DNA of 64,000 nt, taken from Halobacillus halophilus DSM 2266 (GTDB lineage: Bacteria > Bacillota > Bacilli > Bacillales > Halobacillaceae). This document shows, in pieces, positions 43,973-54,096 of the stretch. The notes beneath the pieces were generated by a model that ran no database searches, had not been told where the DNA came from, and saw only the letters and a list, made by a program, of their open reading frames with translations. The stretch spans positions 3,782,001-3,846,000 of the forward strand of contig NC_017668.1 of NCBI RefSeq assembly GCF_000284515.1, in the 5' to 3' direction. The translations under genes were made by a program, and so were the position numbers. Every line of letters starts with the position of its first letter. Within the stretch, counting starts at the first letter, position 1.

Positions 43973-44006
43973 AAAGGAACTTCCCGAAGTTGGAAGTTCC
44001 TTTTTT
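43973..44006 (+). terminator. Terminator of fhuF
   Basis: AAAGGAACTTCC and GGAAGTTCCTTT form a 12-bp stem, followed by T6. Confidence 0.9.
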
Positions 44007-44225
44007 ATAGTTTTGCTCATTTCATTTCTTTTTTTTCGCCAATGGCAGAGCCGCCCGAAGATACTGAACTTCCTTGCGGCTTCATGCGCAGTAGTTTAGT
44101 AAATTCTTCAACGGCCAAAGCTTCAATCATCTAGCATTTATTATGTCTGCCCTATCTCCAATTGACCTTTGAATAATCGCCATATTAACTCACTTTGCAC
44201 TTCACAGAAAAGCTCCCTTTTCTGG

Positions 44226-44974
44226 AATACTCAGTTTTGAGATATTTAGGCTAGGACAGTCCTTCAGGGGATGATTTCGCTTTCCGGCCCTGCACGACGC
44301 AGGGTCGTTCGACGTTGCCACACGATGTGGCGTTCTTAGTCGAACCTCATTTGTGGTAAGCCTCCTCAGGCTTCGCCTTCCGGGGTCTCCCCTGTCATTT
44401 TCCTCCCACAGGAGTCTACATCATCCCCTCCGGACTTTGCCAAATCAGAAGCTCGAAACGGCTTTACCCTTCACCGCTTGAGAAGAAATACTATATGAGC
44501 TTTATCCTTTTATCAGGCTGAAACTATGGGATAGAGCCTCTTATATAAGCACTTCAGGCAGGTTAAGGAAGAAAAAATCCTCTTTTTCAGAAGGGACCGT
44601 TATTCCTAATAAAGTTGGGCTGGTGGGGAAATGGCGAGACTCCCATGGGAGAAGGGACTAGGTGAGATCCCACAGGGAGTGAAACGAGCGAGGAAGCTCA
44701 TGATAAAAGGAGGATCGACTAAAGTCGCCACGTCCTGTGGCAACGTCGATCGACCCTACATCGTGTAGGGCCATAGGAAAGTGTTCAAATGTGGAATCGC
44801 CCCGAAAGACACGAACAGCATAAGACGAGCATCAAAAGGATGGTGGTTTTTCCTTCCGTTGATGAACGGCTTATGTCTCGAGTGTCTGGGCGATGGAACA
44901 AGACGAGTTATTTCCCCTCCAGCCCTCTTTGACATGTCGTAACGGACCCGAATTTTCTCGAAACTGAGTCTTAC
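44226..44974 (+). repeat. Composite extragenic repeat, copy 3 (cassettes in both arms)
   Basis: It is bounded by ACTCAGTTTTGAGATAT and TTTTCTCGAAACTGAGTCTT. The L arm carries the hairpin cassette at 44286-44357 in inverted orientation, and the R arm carries it at 44701-44771. The spacer (AACTATGGGATAG...GCAGGTTAAGGAAG) matches copy 2. It lies between convergent fhuF and GyrI-like genes. Flanking 44007-44225 and 44975-45035 hold no supported gene. Confidence 0.85.
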
Positions 44975-45035
44975 AGTAACCGGCCCTATCCTTTAATAAG
45001 CTGCTTATGAAAACAACAACATACAAGAAGATTAT

Positions 45036-45074
45036 AAAAAAGCAAGGCCCGCTTCATAAGGGCCTTGCTTTTAT
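45036..45074 (-). terminator. Terminator of the GyrI-like gene
   Basis: AAAAGCAAGGCCC pairs with GGGCCTTGCTTTT over a 9-base loop; T runs follow on both strands. Confidence 0.85.
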
Positions 45075-45076
45075 TG

Positions 45077-45562
45077 TTATTCAATCGGCAGATAGAGAGA
45101 ATATTTCGTTTTAGATCCTGTATAAGGGTGATAAACCTCAAAGCCAAAACCGTCTACGGGAGTATATCCCTTTTCCTTTATCCATTTATGCAAGTAAGGA
45201 TAAGGGTCAAAGTCGTGGACGGACGGGTCATATTCTATTACAGCATACGTGTGAGCCGGGATCGTTTTCGTAATCATATCTTGCGGGATCTTCTCATAGC
45301 TATCCACTTCTACAGCAGCAATCCAATAGAAAGACTCGGTGTCTTCATTCCAATTAGGAGGATCTACAAACATTCCGATGGAACAAGGGCGGTTAATGCG
45401 GTTTTTTACTTCATGAAGCTTAGAAGTATGAAAACGTTCCATCAACCTGGGAATTTTAACATTCCTCTCGTCCATCATCGTCTGACAATACGTACCGACT
45501 ACCTTGAAGTTGGACTTTTTCACGACCTTAGGTTCTACAGCCGTTGAAATTTGTTCACTCAT
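45077..45562 (-). CDS. GyrI-like/effector-binding domain protein
   Basis: This 161-residue protein is of the SHS2/GyrI-like (AraC effector-binding) fold with no DNA-binding domain. It has KVVKKSNFKVVGTYCQT, IGMFVDPPNWN, WIAAVEV, YAVIEYDP and GFGFEVYHPY. These are small-molecule-binding domains; the ligand is unknown. ATG 45562 lies 9 bp after AAAGGAGTG; the GTG 12 bp earlier is inside that site. It is a single gene. Confidence 0.75.
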   Translation of the reverse strand: MSEQISTAVEPKVVKKSNFKVVGTYCQTMMDERNVKIPRLMERFHTSKLHEVKNRINRPCSIGMFVDPPNWNEDTESFYWIAAVEVDSYEKIPQDMITKTIPAHTYAVIEYDPSVHDFDPYPYLHKWIKEKGYTPVDGFGFEVYHPYTGSKTKYSLYLPIE

Positions 45563-45767
45563 TCTATGAGCCACTCCTTTATGATTTTAGTCACTCTCCC
45601 TGACTACTTCCACACGAAAGATCGTATTCCTTGTTGAAATGTTGGATTCGATTTTATTCGTAGTATTTCGCTAAAATCTTTCCCAGACAAAGGATACAGG
45701 AGTAGAAAATCCTCATTGACTATCATAGTATAGGACCCTGGCATTTTATGACGAGGTTATTAAATTT

Positions 45768-46724
45768 TTATTGGAAACCGATAACTGCCTGAAGGATAGC
45801 TTTCTGAACATGCATACGGTTCTCAGCCTGCGTGAAGACTTTAGAGTGTTTCCCGTCGATTACCGGAGCCGTCACCTCCTCGCCGCGATGAGCTGGAAGA
45901 CAGTGAAGGAAGGTCACGTCAGTTTGTGCTTTACTTAAAAGCTTTTCGTTAACTTGATAGTCTTGAAAAGCCTTATAACGATCATCAAATTCTTCTTCCT
46001 GTCCCATACTTGTCCAAACGTCTGTATAAATAACATCTGCATCTATGACAGCTTTCGAAGGCTCATTCACAAGGGTCACCGAACCGTTATGCTGATCAGC
46101 TATTTTCTTCGATTTTTCCACAATTTCCTGATCCGGTTCATAACCTTCCGGGGTAACGATGACAAATTCCATTCCCATCATTGCCGCTATGATCATTAGA
46201 GAATGGGCCACATTATTTCCATCTCCAATATAAACTAATTTAACCCCGCAGAGACGTCCTTTCTCCTCCAGAATGGTAAACACGTCGGCTAACGCCTGAC
46301 AAGGGTGATAAATATCACAAAGCCCATTAATCACTGGAACAGATGCATGGTCCCCAAGCTCTTTAAGTTTCTCATGAGCGGTTGTGCGAAACATGATCGC
46401 ATCTACATAGCCGGAAAGCACTTTAGCTGTGTCAGCAATCGTTTCCCCACGTCCGATTTGAATATCTCTTGAGTTCAAATATAAAGCATGCCCACCAAGC
46501 TGAACCATCCCTACTTCAAAAGAAACACGCGTACGGGTTGATGACTTTTCAAACACCATTGCCAGGGTCTTCCCAGCTAATGATTTGGAGTGCGGATTTT
46601 CTTTTAGGTATTGAGCCTGGGCAAGCAGATTAGAAATTTCCGATTGATTAAAATCAAGCCAGGTCAACACGTTCTTACCTACAAGCGATTCATTTGTAAA
46701 CGTCATTTGTTCCATTAAATTCAT
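45768..46724 (-). CDS. argF: Ornithine carbamoyltransferase
   Basis: This 318-residue enzyme converts ornithine and carbamoyl phosphate to citrulline, the last step encoded in this operon. Motifs are carbamoyl phosphate STRTR in KSSTRTRVSFE, FRTTAHEKL, HPCQALAD and the ornithine-binding HCLPAHRGEEV. It is the last gene of argC-J-B-D-carA-carB-argF and starts 1 bp after the carB stop. ArgG/ArgH are not in the window. Confidence 0.95.
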   Translation of the reverse strand: MNLMEQMTFTNESLVGKNVLTWLDFNQSEISNLLAQAQYLKENPHSKSLAGKTLAMVFEKSSTRTRVSFEVGMVQLGGHALYLNSRDIQIGRGETIADTAKVLSGYVDAIMFRTTAHEKLKELGDHASVPVINGLCDIYHPCQALADVFTILEEKGRLCGVKLVYIGDGNNVAHSLMIIAAMMGMEFVIVTPEGYEPDQEIVEKSKKIADQHNGSVTLVNEPSKAVIDADVIYTDVWTSMGQEEEFDDRYKAFQDYQVNEKLLSKAQTDVTFLHCLPAHRGEEVTAPVIDGKHSKVFTQAENRMHVQKAILQAVIGFQ

Positions 46725-46725
46725 C

Positions 46726-49700
46726 TTATCGCACTCCTTCTGTTATATTGCCCGGCAATGGGGTCGGCTCAGCATTCTTAATGGTTAAGGATTGTAAATA
46801 AGCTTCAAAAGTGGAGGGCTCACTGAATACCGTAATCCCATACTTTAACGCTTGAATCCTTTTCTCTTTAGCAGCAGGAGTTACTTGATCATTCACGTAA
46901 ATGGCTGCCTCATCAGTTTGGATCCACTCTTCAAACGTTGGCTTATTAAGGTCTTCATAATCATTATCTGCATCTATAAAACAGGCCTCCGGGTGTAACT
47001 GAATATCAGGAAGGTGAGAAAAGACTTTAGCCAAAGCTTCTGCAACTGTACTTCCAAGACACATTCCTTCTCCTGTTGACTGCATATTCGCCCCCAGTTT
47101 ATGGTCAATTTCAGGAAGAGCATGAGAAGAGAATAAAGGATATTTAACAGCAACATGCTTCCACGAAGGAGCAGGAACGGTGGCAAGGTCACATGCTGGA
47201 TCTTCAATTAACAGGCGCACCGCCAGGTCAACCAGCGAAATGCCTGAAACTTTACTAATAATAGGAACGGTTCGGCTGGACCTTGGGTTTACTTCGAGTA
47301 CATATACATTCTCTCCGCTCCATAAAAATTGAATGTTCATAATTCCTTTGTATTTGGAGTGGCGAACAATCTTCTCGCTATACTCTGTTACAGCTTCCTT
47401 CACATAGGCAGGCAGTGAAGACGGAAAAATCGCCATACTGTCTCCAGAGTGTACCCCTGCCGGTTCAATGTGTTCCATAACTTCTGGAATGAAGATACGT
47501 TCCCCATCAGCAACTAAATCAACTTCTACCTCTTTTCCGGTCATAAACTGGTCGAGTACAATCGGATAATGACGAGCGTCGGTTTCCTGAAGCGCTTGTT
47601 TAAGCTCCTTTTCATTCTTGACCTTAACCATACCTTGACCGCCAATTACATAGGATGGACGGCACAGAATAGGATAAGAATAATGAGTGGCAGCTTCTAG
47701 AGCCTCGTTTTTTGTATGACAGGTACTCCCTTCAACATGAGGGATGTTCAATTCTTTCAAACTGGAGTAAAAACGGTCACGATCCTCCAGTCCGTCCAGC
47801 ATATCCGCACTGACTCCCGCCAGCGGAATGCCGGCCTCTTCCAGTTCTTCTGCCATATTGATCGCTGTCTGTCCCCCAAATTGGGTGAAAACGAGATCAA
47901 TATCCTCGTGCTCCACAATAGATGCAATAACTTCTTTCTGAATGGGATCAAAGTAAAGCCTGTCGGCTGTTTCATAATCCGTACTGACTGTTTCGGGATT
48001 GTTGTTGATCATGACAGTAGTCCAACCAGCGGCCTGAAGGCTTTCGATAGCCTTAACAGCGCTATAATCAAACTCTACTCCCTGCCCGATACGGATGGGT
48101 CCGGAGCCAATAATCAACGCCTTTTTGCTTCCTTTCAAAGGCTCAATCTCATTGACACCTGCATACGTGCTGTAAACGTAATTCGTAGCTGCTTCGAATT
48201 CAGCTGCACAGGTATCCACCATTTTGAAAGCAGGGATAATTCCGTAGCTTTTTCTTACATCTGCCAAGTTATTCTCCTCGCACCCTAGCAGGTCAGCTAT
48301 GGATTGATCAGTAAAGCTGTACAGTTTGGCAAGCTTAATAACGCCTTCTGGAATAGACTCAATCGTATAACTGGCTAAAGTATTCTCCATCTCCACCAGG
48401 TTCTGTAGTACATTCAAGAAAAATAAATCTATATGAGTGCTTTTGTGTATGTTTTCAATACTTTCACCCTGACGGAGGAGCTCTAATATTGCGAAATATC
48501 GCAGGTCTGTAGGCAGGGTGAGATGTTTATCGAGATCAGTAAGAGGAGGAATCACTGTATCCAACGACTGAACCGCTTTTTGGAAGGCCCCTTCCAGCGT
48601 ACGATCTATCGCCATGACTTCTCCCGTTGCTCTCATTTTAGTGCCAAGCTTCCGATCAGCTTCCGAGAACTTATCAAACGGCCACCTTGGAAATTTAACC
48701 ACTGTATAATCCAGTGCTGGTTCAAAACTCGCGTACGTATGACCGGTAAGTGGATTTTGCAGCTGGTCCAGCGTGTACCCGAGCGCCACTTTCGTTGCAA
48801 GTTTGGCAATTGGATAGCCTGTAGCTTTAGATGCAAGTGCGGAGGATCGGCTGACCCGGGGATTAACTTCAATCACATAGTAATTCTTACTGTAAGGATC
48901 TAATGCGAGCTGCACATTACATCCTCCAATTACATCTAAAGCTGAAACAATATCAAATGATGCCGTCCGAAGCATTTGATATTCTTGATCCGACAGCGTC
49001 TGCGAAGGAGCTGTGACAATCGAATCCCCCGTGTGAACGCCTACAGGATCAAAGTTCTCCATATTGCAAACGGAAATACAGGTTCCATTCGTGTCTCTCA
49101 TAATTTCATACTCGATTTCTTTGAATCCGGCAATGCTCTTTTCAATGATTACTTGATGAATGGGGGAAGCTTTCAACCCGTTATGAATCAGCTCTTCGAG
49201 TTCTGCCTCCGTCTCAGCAATTCCGCCCCCTCTGCCTCCGAGCGTATAAGCCGGACGACTGATGACTGGATATCCTACATGATCAGCAAATTGCTTCGCT
49301 TCCGATACAGATACGATCACCTGACTCTCAGGTACCGGTTGGTTAAGTTCGTTCATTAATTCTCGAAAGAGTTCGCGATCTTCTCCCTTTTGAATCGATT
49401 CCACACTGGTTCCGAGCAGTTCCACATTGTATTTCTTAAGGACCTCTGCTTTATCCAGCTCTACGGCTAGGTTCAGCGCGGTCTGGCCGCCAAGACCCGC
49501 CAACAGAGCTTCTGGTCTCTCTTTCTCAATGATCGCGGTAAGACTTGGCACGGTTAATGGTTCACAATAAACGGTATCTGCCACTGTGTGGTCTGTCATA
49601 ATCGTGGCAGGATTGTTGTTAACAAGCACCACCTCATATCCTTCTTCACGGAGAGCAAGGCATCCCTGTGTGCCTGAATAGTCAAACTCTGCCGCCTGCC

Positions 49701-49746
49701 CAATTATGATAGGCCCTGATCCAACTACTAATATTTTTTTAGACAT
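46726..49746 (-). CDS. carB: Carbamoyl-phosphate synthase large chain (arginine-specific)
   Basis: This 1006-residue synthase comprises two homologous ATP-grasp halves beginning GSGPIIIGQAAEFDYSGTQ and GSGPIRIGQGVEFDYS, with VSRSSALASKATGYP in the first and VNPRSSRTVPIISKVSG in the second, then a short C-terminal MGS-like region. It is slightly shorter than pyrimidine-type PyrAB; the arg operon location makes it the arginine-controlled isozyme. Overlap with carA is 8 bp. Confidence 0.95.
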   Translation of the reverse strand: MSKKILVVGSGPIIIGQAAEFDYSGTQGCLALREEGYEVVLVNNNPATIMTDHTVADTVYCEPLTVPSLTAIIEKERPEALLAGLGGQTALNLAVELDKAEVLKKYNVELLGTSVESIQKGEDRELFRELMNELNQPVPESQVIVSVSEAKQFADHVGYPVISRPAYTLGGRGGGIAETEAELEELIHNGLKASPIHQVIIEKSIAGFKEIEYEIMRDTNGTCISVCNMENFDPVGVHTGDSIVTAPSQTLSDQEYQMLRTASFDIVSALDVIGGCNVQLALDPYSKNYYVIEVNPRVSRSSALASKATGYPIAKLATKVALGYTLDQLQNPLTGHTYASFEPALDYTVVKFPRWPFDKFSEADRKLGTKMRATGEVMAIDRTLEGAFQKAVQSLDTVIPPLTDLDKHLTLPTDLRYFAILELLRQGESIENIHKSTHIDLFFLNVLQNLVEMENTLASYTIESIPEGVIKLAKLYSFTDQSIADLLGCEENNLADVRKSYGIIPAFKMVDTCAAEFEAATNYVYSTYAGVNEIEPLKGSKKALIIGSGPIRIGQGVEFDYSAVKAIESLQAAGWTTVMINNNPETVSTDYETADRLYFDPIQKEVIASIVEHEDIDLVFTQFGGQTAINMAEELEEAGIPLAGVSADMLDGLEDRDRFYSSLKELNIPHVEGSTCHTKNEALEAATHYSYPILCRPSYVIGGQGMVKVKNEKELKQALQETDARHYPIVLDQFMTGKEVEVDLVADGERIFIPEVMEHIEPAGVHSGDSMAIFPSSLPAYVKEAVTEYSEKIVRHSKYKGIMNIQFLWSGENVYVLEVNPRSSRTVPIISKVSGISLVDLAVRLLIEDPACDLATVPAPSWKHVAVKYPLFSSHALPEIDHKLGANMQSTGEGMCLGSTVAEALAKVFSHLPDIQLHPEACFIDADNDYEDLNKPTFEEWIQTDEAAIYVNDQVTPAAKEKRIQALKYGITVFSEPSTFEAYLQSLTIKNAEPTPLPGNITEGVR

Positions 49747-50803
49747 GGACTTCCTCCCCCTTCTTGTTAGTTATGAGCGATATAAAGTGTTCAAATAACC
49801 ACTCGGCATCAGCAGGTCCCGGATGGGCTTCTGGATGGAATTGCACCGAAAGGATCGGTTTTTGAGAATGCTCCAGTCCTTCAATGGAACCATCATTCAC
49901 ATTTAGGAAACGCTTGGATAACGGAGTAGATAGTAAGCTTTCTTCATCCACTACGTAATTATGATTTTGTGAAGACATAAAAACCTTTCCTGTTACGTCA
50001 TCTTTAACCGGATGATTCGCGCCGCGATGACCGAAGGACAACTTGTGAGTATCCGCTCCATAAGCAAGAGCAATAATCTGATGCCCCATACATATGCCAA
50101 AGGAAGGCAGAACTTCAAGGAGGCTTTTAATATCTGAAAGATGTTCCTGTGCATCCTTTGGATCTCCAGGGCCATTCGAAAGAACAAGTCCATCAAGGGA
50201 TAAGCCTTGTAGTTGATGTGCTTTTGAAAAAGGTACCGTGGTAACTTTAATACCCCGGTTAAGAAATGAGGACAGAATAGATTTTTTCCATCCAAAGTCT
50301 ATTAATCCAATATGCACATCGCCTTCACCAAACTCCTCGATGTCTTTGTTTTCAGTTTGATAGATTTGCCCAGTCTTTGGTTTTAGAAAATGAACTTCTT
50401 TTTTATCTGAAACGACTGCCTGTCTTGTGCCGTCCTTTCTTATCGCCTTTGTAACTTCTCTAGTATCCACTTTTGTTATGAAAGGCACCTGGTTGGCATC
50501 TAAATAGTCGCTTAAGGAAATCGAAGCTTCGTGATGAGACGTTTGGTTTGCACAGTGGAACATAACTGCACCACTCACCTGAATTTCCTTACTCTCCGAA
50601 TCTATATCGTTGATCCCGTAATTTCCGATTAAGGGGTAAGTAAAGACAACGATCTGATCTTTATAAGAAGGATCAGTCAATACTTCTTGATAACCCGTCA
50701 TACCAGTAAAAAATACAATTTCGCCCTGTACGTCTTCTCCCCAAGTGCTGGAGACTTCTCCCTCGAACGATTGACCATTTTGTAAATGAAGATAACCCTG
50801 CAT
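49739..50803 (-). CDS. carA: Carbamoyl-phosphate synthase small chain (arginine-specific)
   Basis: This 354-residue glutaminase subunit has an N-terminal CPSase_sm domain (FTGMTGYQEVLTDPSY, QTSHHEAS) and a class I amidotransferase domain with LSNGPGDPKDAQ, the nucleophile in FGICMGHQIIAL and the His-Glu in SVQFHPEAHPG. It supplies ammonia to CarB. It is preceded by its own promoter, terminator-like hairpin and arginine boxes after argD. The start is supported by GGGGTGAGAGT. Confidence 0.95.
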   Translation of the reverse strand: MQGYLHLQNGQSFEGEVSSTWGEDVQGEIVFFTGMTGYQEVLTDPSYKDQIVVFTYPLIGNYGINDIDSESKEIQVSGAVMFHCANQTSHHEASISLSDYLDANQVPFITKVDTREVTKAIRKDGTRQAVVSDKKEVHFLKPKTGQIYQTENKDIEEFGEGDVHIGLIDFGWKKSILSSFLNRGIKVTTVPFSKAHQLQGLSLDGLVLSNGPGDPKDAQEHLSDIKSLLEVLPSFGICMGHQIIALAYGADTHKLSFGHRGANHPVKDDVTGKVFMSSQNHNYVVDEESLLSTPLSKRFLNVNDGSIEGLEHSQKPILSVQFHPEAHPGPADAEWLFEHFISLITNKKGEEVHV

Positions 50804-50820
50804 ACTCTCACCCCATCATT

Positions 50821-50856
50821 ATGAATAATTATAATATATGCTGTATTTTTATACAA
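50821..50856 (-). promoter_or_regulatory. Internal carAB-argF promoter with arginine boxes
   Basis: On the minus strand -35 TTGTAT (50851-50856) and -10 TATAAT (50828-50833) are separated by 17 bp. TGTATTTTTATACA (50842-50855) and ATGAATAATTATA (from 50821) resemble ArgR/AhrC boxes and cover the promoter. Confidence 0.65.
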
Positions 50857-50867
50857 CAATGAGTTGA

Positions 50868-50900
50868 AAAAGACGGTGTTCCCCATTTGGGCTTCACCGC
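50868..50900 (-). terminator. Terminator or attenuator after argD
   Basis: CGGTGAAGCCC can pair with GGGGAACACCG (mismatched inner loop) and is followed by TCTTTTT on the minus strand, between argD and carA. Confidence 0.55.
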
Positions 50901-50911
50901 ACTTTAACAAG

Positions 50912-52072
50912 TTAAGCGTTTTGTAAGTCTTTAAACTGCTCTTGCAGCACCTTGCTGAGTGTTTGTATAGCTGATGACATCTCATCATACGTTACATTTA
51001 GAGGCGGAAGCAGTCGTATAACTTGCGGGCCGGCCAGGACAGCAAGCATTCCTTCTTCTCTCAATGCATGAATGACCGGCATGGCTTCCTTCTGAAGCTC
51101 TATACCTATCATCATTCCCCTGCCTCTCACTTCTTTTACAACATTCAGTGGCTTCAAGGAGTTGGTAAGCTCCTCTTTTAAATATTGGCCTTTCTCTTCT
51201 ACTTCACTTAAAAACGAATCGTTGAAGATCTTTTCCAGAGTGGCATTAACCGCTGCGGCAGCGAGTGGATTTCCTCCGAATGTTGTTCCGTGGGATCCTG
51301 CCGAGAAGGTTTCAGCAAGCTTTGCTTTACCCAGCATAGCACCAACTGGAAATCCACTGCCAAGACCCTTTGCGGAAGAAACAATATCAGGATCCAAATT
51401 AAAATGCTGATAAGCAAATGGTTTACCTGTTCTTCCAATACCTGTCTGTACTTCATCGATGATAAGCAGAGCCCCAAGATCGCGGCACTTACTCTCAACA
51501 GCCTCAAGGAATTCAGCCGTACCCGGAACCACTCCACCTTCTCCCTGGATAACTTCTACCATGATCGCAGCTACCTGGTCATCTCCCAGCTGTTCCACAG
51601 CCTCTTTATCGTTATAAGGAAGATATTCAAAAGTAGGAAGCAGCGCGCCAAAACCTTTTTGAATTTTTTCCTGTCCAGTCGCACTCATCGTGGCAAATGT
51701 TCTACCATGAAAGGACTGCTTAAATGTAATAATTTTTTCCTTACCGGTGTATTTACGAGCTATTTTAATAGCCGCTTCATTAGCTTCAGCTCCGCTGTTA
51801 CAAAAGAAAACATGGTCGAGGTTGGTAGGTTCTACCAGCCGTTCAGCAGCTTCTTCCTGAGAAGGAAGCTGATAGAGGTTGGACACATGCCAGAGCTGAT
51901 CCAGTTGTTTTTGTAAAGCGCTTTGCACTTCTTCAGGTCTGTGTCCGAGATTGCACACTGCAATACCTGAGACAAAATCTAAATAGTCCTTGCCTTGATC
52001 GTCTGTTACCGTCGTGCCTGATCCGGAAACCAATGTCAGTGGAAACCGGTTATAAGTTGGAAATAGACTCAT
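50912..52072 (-). CDS. argD: Acetylornithine aminotransferase
   Basis: This 386-residue class III aminotransferase makes N-acetylornithine. It has FCNSGAEANEAAIKIARKYTGK, the Asp of LLIIDEVQTGIGRTG and the PLP Lys in SSAKGLGSGFPVGAML. It overlaps argB by 4 bp. Its stop lies only 12 bp before the hairpin that separates it from the carA promoter. Confidence 0.95.
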   Translation of the reverse strand: MSLFPTYNRFPLTLVSGSGTTVTDDQGKDYLDFVSGIAVCNLGHRPEEVQSALQKQLDQLWHVSNLYQLPSQEEAAERLVEPTNLDHVFFCNSGAEANEAAIKIARKYTGKEKIITFKQSFHGRTFATMSATGQEKIQKGFGALLPTFEYLPYNDKEAVEQLGDDQVAAIMVEVIQGEGGVVPGTAEFLEAVESKCRDLGALLIIDEVQTGIGRTGKPFAYQHFNLDPDIVSSAKGLGSGFPVGAMLGKAKLAETFSAGSHGTTFGGNPLAAAAVNATLEKIFNDSFLSEVEEKGQYLKEELTNSLKPLNVVKEVRGRGMMIGIELQKEAMPVIHALREEGMLAVLAGPQVIRLLPPLNVTYDEMSSAIQTLSKVLQEQFKDLQNA

Positions 52073-52884
52073 TCCGCTCTCTCCTTTACTGTGGCCCGGA
52101 TCTTCGTGCCTTTCATACGATCTCCCTGTATTAAGGCATCTTCACCACTAACAATCATGACTTCTTGTAAATGTTCAGATAGAGCCGCCATGGCCGATTG
52201 CACTTTTGGAATCATTCCGCCATATATACATCCGCCGCTGATCAAGGATTCAATTTCTTCCGGGCTTGTTTCTTTTATTACTTCATCCTCACTAATAATA
52301 CCTGGTACATCGGTAACAAATAACAGTTTTTCTGCTTGCATGGCTTTGGCAATCGCTGCTGCTGCAAGATCAGCGTTAATATTTACGGTCTGTCCGTTCT
52401 GTGTCTTTCCTAATGGAGCCACTACAGGAAGATATCCTGCCTGCATGCAATTATAAAGAAGGTCCGTTTTCACTTCTTCCACTTGTCCAACAAACCCTAA
52501 GTCTTCCTGGTTTACGTAACTGGCTGTAAGTAAGGAAGCGTCGCAGCCTTTTAAACCAACTGGAAGTATATCCTGCCTGGCTAAAGCGGACGTAATCTGG
52601 GCGTTAACCTTTCCGCCAAGTACCATCTCCACGACTTCGAGGGTTTCCTTCGTCGTCTTTCTAAGACCTTCGTGAAATTCTCCTTCGATATCCATTCGTC
52701 CGAGTAAGGCGGTAATAGCCGGGCCCCCTCCATGAACGATTAGACAATGGTAATGTTTGAGTAGTCCGTGAAAACTTTCATAAAACTCTTCTGTTAAGCG
52801 TTCGATCATGCTTCCACCAAGCTTAATAACAATAACCGGCTTGTCGTTACGTACGGTAGCTTGCATTGATTCTGACATAGTCAT
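52069..52884 (-). CDS. argB: Acetylglutamate kinase
   Basis: This 271-residue amino acid kinase phosphorylates N-acetylglutamate. It has IVIKLGGSM, IVHGGGPAIT, VNINADLAAAAIAKAM and GGMIPKVQSAM. The reading frame allows ATG at 52884, 52878 or 52866; a GGGGGTGTGA stretch supports one of the first two. It overlaps the argJ 3' end, showing translational coupling. It ends 4 bp inside argD. Confidence 0.93.
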   Translation of the reverse strand: MTMSESMQATVRNDKPVIVIKLGGSMIERLTEEFYESFHGLLKHYHCLIVHGGGPAITALLGRMDIEGEFHEGLRKTTKETLEVVEMVLGGKVNAQITSALARQDILPVGLKGCDASLLTASYVNQEDLGFVGQVEEVKTDLLYNCMQAGYLPVVAPLGKTQNGQTVNINADLAAAAIAKAMQAEKLLFVTDVPGIISEDEVIKETSPEEIESLISGGCIYGGMIPKVQSAMAALSEHLQEVMIVSGEDALIQGDRMKGTKIRATVKERAE

Positions 52885-54076
52885 AGGTCAAGTCACACCC
52901 CCAGGCCGTGCCCTTGCCATCCCCTTCATTCAGATGGATCGACAGTGTCACTTCTTCATTATCCAGATCTTCAACGGCTTGTTCTTCTGAAAAAGGACAA
53001 GGAGTGCCGTTACTAAATACAAGCTGCTCTTCAATATAAATATCACACGCTTCTGCATCAACCTGAGCTTCACTATGACCAATAGCTCCGACAATACGTC
53101 CCCAATTGGCGTCTAAACCATATACTGCTGTTTTCACCAGACTAGAGCCCACTACTTTTTTCGCAATGATACGTGCTTCCTTATCTGAGCTCGCCCCAGA
53201 AACGTTTACTTCAATCAGCTTCGTAGCTCCCTCTCCGTCCTTAGCAATTTGTTTAGCTAAATCTTCACAGACAAGCTGAAGTCCGTACTGAAAACCATCC
53301 CAGTCGGGATGCTGTTCACTTAATGATTCATGATCTACATACCCATTAGCCATAGCAAGTACCATATCGTTGGTTGAGGTTTCCCCGTCTACGGTAATTT
53401 GGTTAAACGACCGCTCAATCGATAGGCTGAGCGCTTTTTGCAGTAACTCAGGCTCAATCGTGGCATCAGTGGTAATAAAACCAAGCATGGTAGCCATATT
53501 AGGGTGAATCATCCCTGAACCTTTAGCTGCACCCCCGATGGTCACCGTTTTACCTTCTACTTCCACTTGATAACAAGCTGTTTTCTCACATTTGTCGGTT
53601 GTAAGAATGGATCTTTGAAAATCTGATGCCCCATTCTTTGTGACTTCAACGGTTTCGCATCCGTAGGTTATTTTATCCATAGGAAGTTGTTCTCCAATTA
53701 CGCCGGTAGAAGCTACAGCTACATATTCTTCTGGAAAATGAAATCGTTCTGCGATCATTTTTCTCATTTCATATGCATTTTTCAAGCCTTCTTTGCCTGT
53801 ACAGGCATTGGCTACGGCACTATTAATAACGAGGGCCTGAATCTTCCCTTCCTTTTCAATACTCTCTTGCGTCACTTTTAGTGGAGGTGCCTGAAAATGG
53901 CTCTGTGTGTAGACAGCTGCTGCAGAAGCAGGAGTATCACTGACCAATAATCCAAAATCTTTCTTCTTATAACGCAGCCCGCTGTGTATGCCGCCTGATT
54001 GGAACCCTCCTGGTGTCAGCAGTGTGCCGCTTTCCACTTTCTCAACCTTTTGATGCAAATTCGTAGTTTGGACCAA
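52847..54076 (-). CDS. argJ: Glutamate N-acetyltransferase/ornithine acetyltransferase
   Basis: The 409-residue bifunctional enzyme recycles acetyl groups from acetylornithine to glutamate. It self-cleaves at the Thr of HPNMATMLGF (Thr ~196), giving alpha and beta chains. Other motifs are INSAVANACTG, STGVIGEQLPMDKI and VDGETSTNDMVLAMANG. Because a separate ArgA is not present, this is the acetyl source of the pathway. It overlaps argB. Confidence 0.95.
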   Translation of the reverse strand: MVQTTNLHQKVEKVESGTLLTPGGFQSGGIHSGLRYKKKDFGLLVSDTPASAAAVYTQSHFQAPPLKVTQESIEKEGKIQALVINSAVANACTGKEGLKNAYEMRKMIAERFHFPEEYVAVASTGVIGEQLPMDKITYGCETVEVTKNGASDFQRSILTTDKCEKTACYQVEVEGKTVTIGGAAKGSGMIHPNMATMLGFITTDATIEPELLQKALSLSIERSFNQITVDGETSTNDMVLAMANGYVDHESLSEQHPDWDGFQYGLQLVCEDLAKQIAKDGEGATKLIEVNVSGASSDKEARIIAKKVVGSSLVKTAVYGLDANWGRIVGAIGHSEAQVDAEACDIYIEEQLVFSNGTPCPFSEEQAVEDLDNEEVTLSIHLNEGDGKGTAWGCDLTYDYVRINASYRT

Positions 54077-54096
54077 ACCAACTCTCCCTTTCTTCT

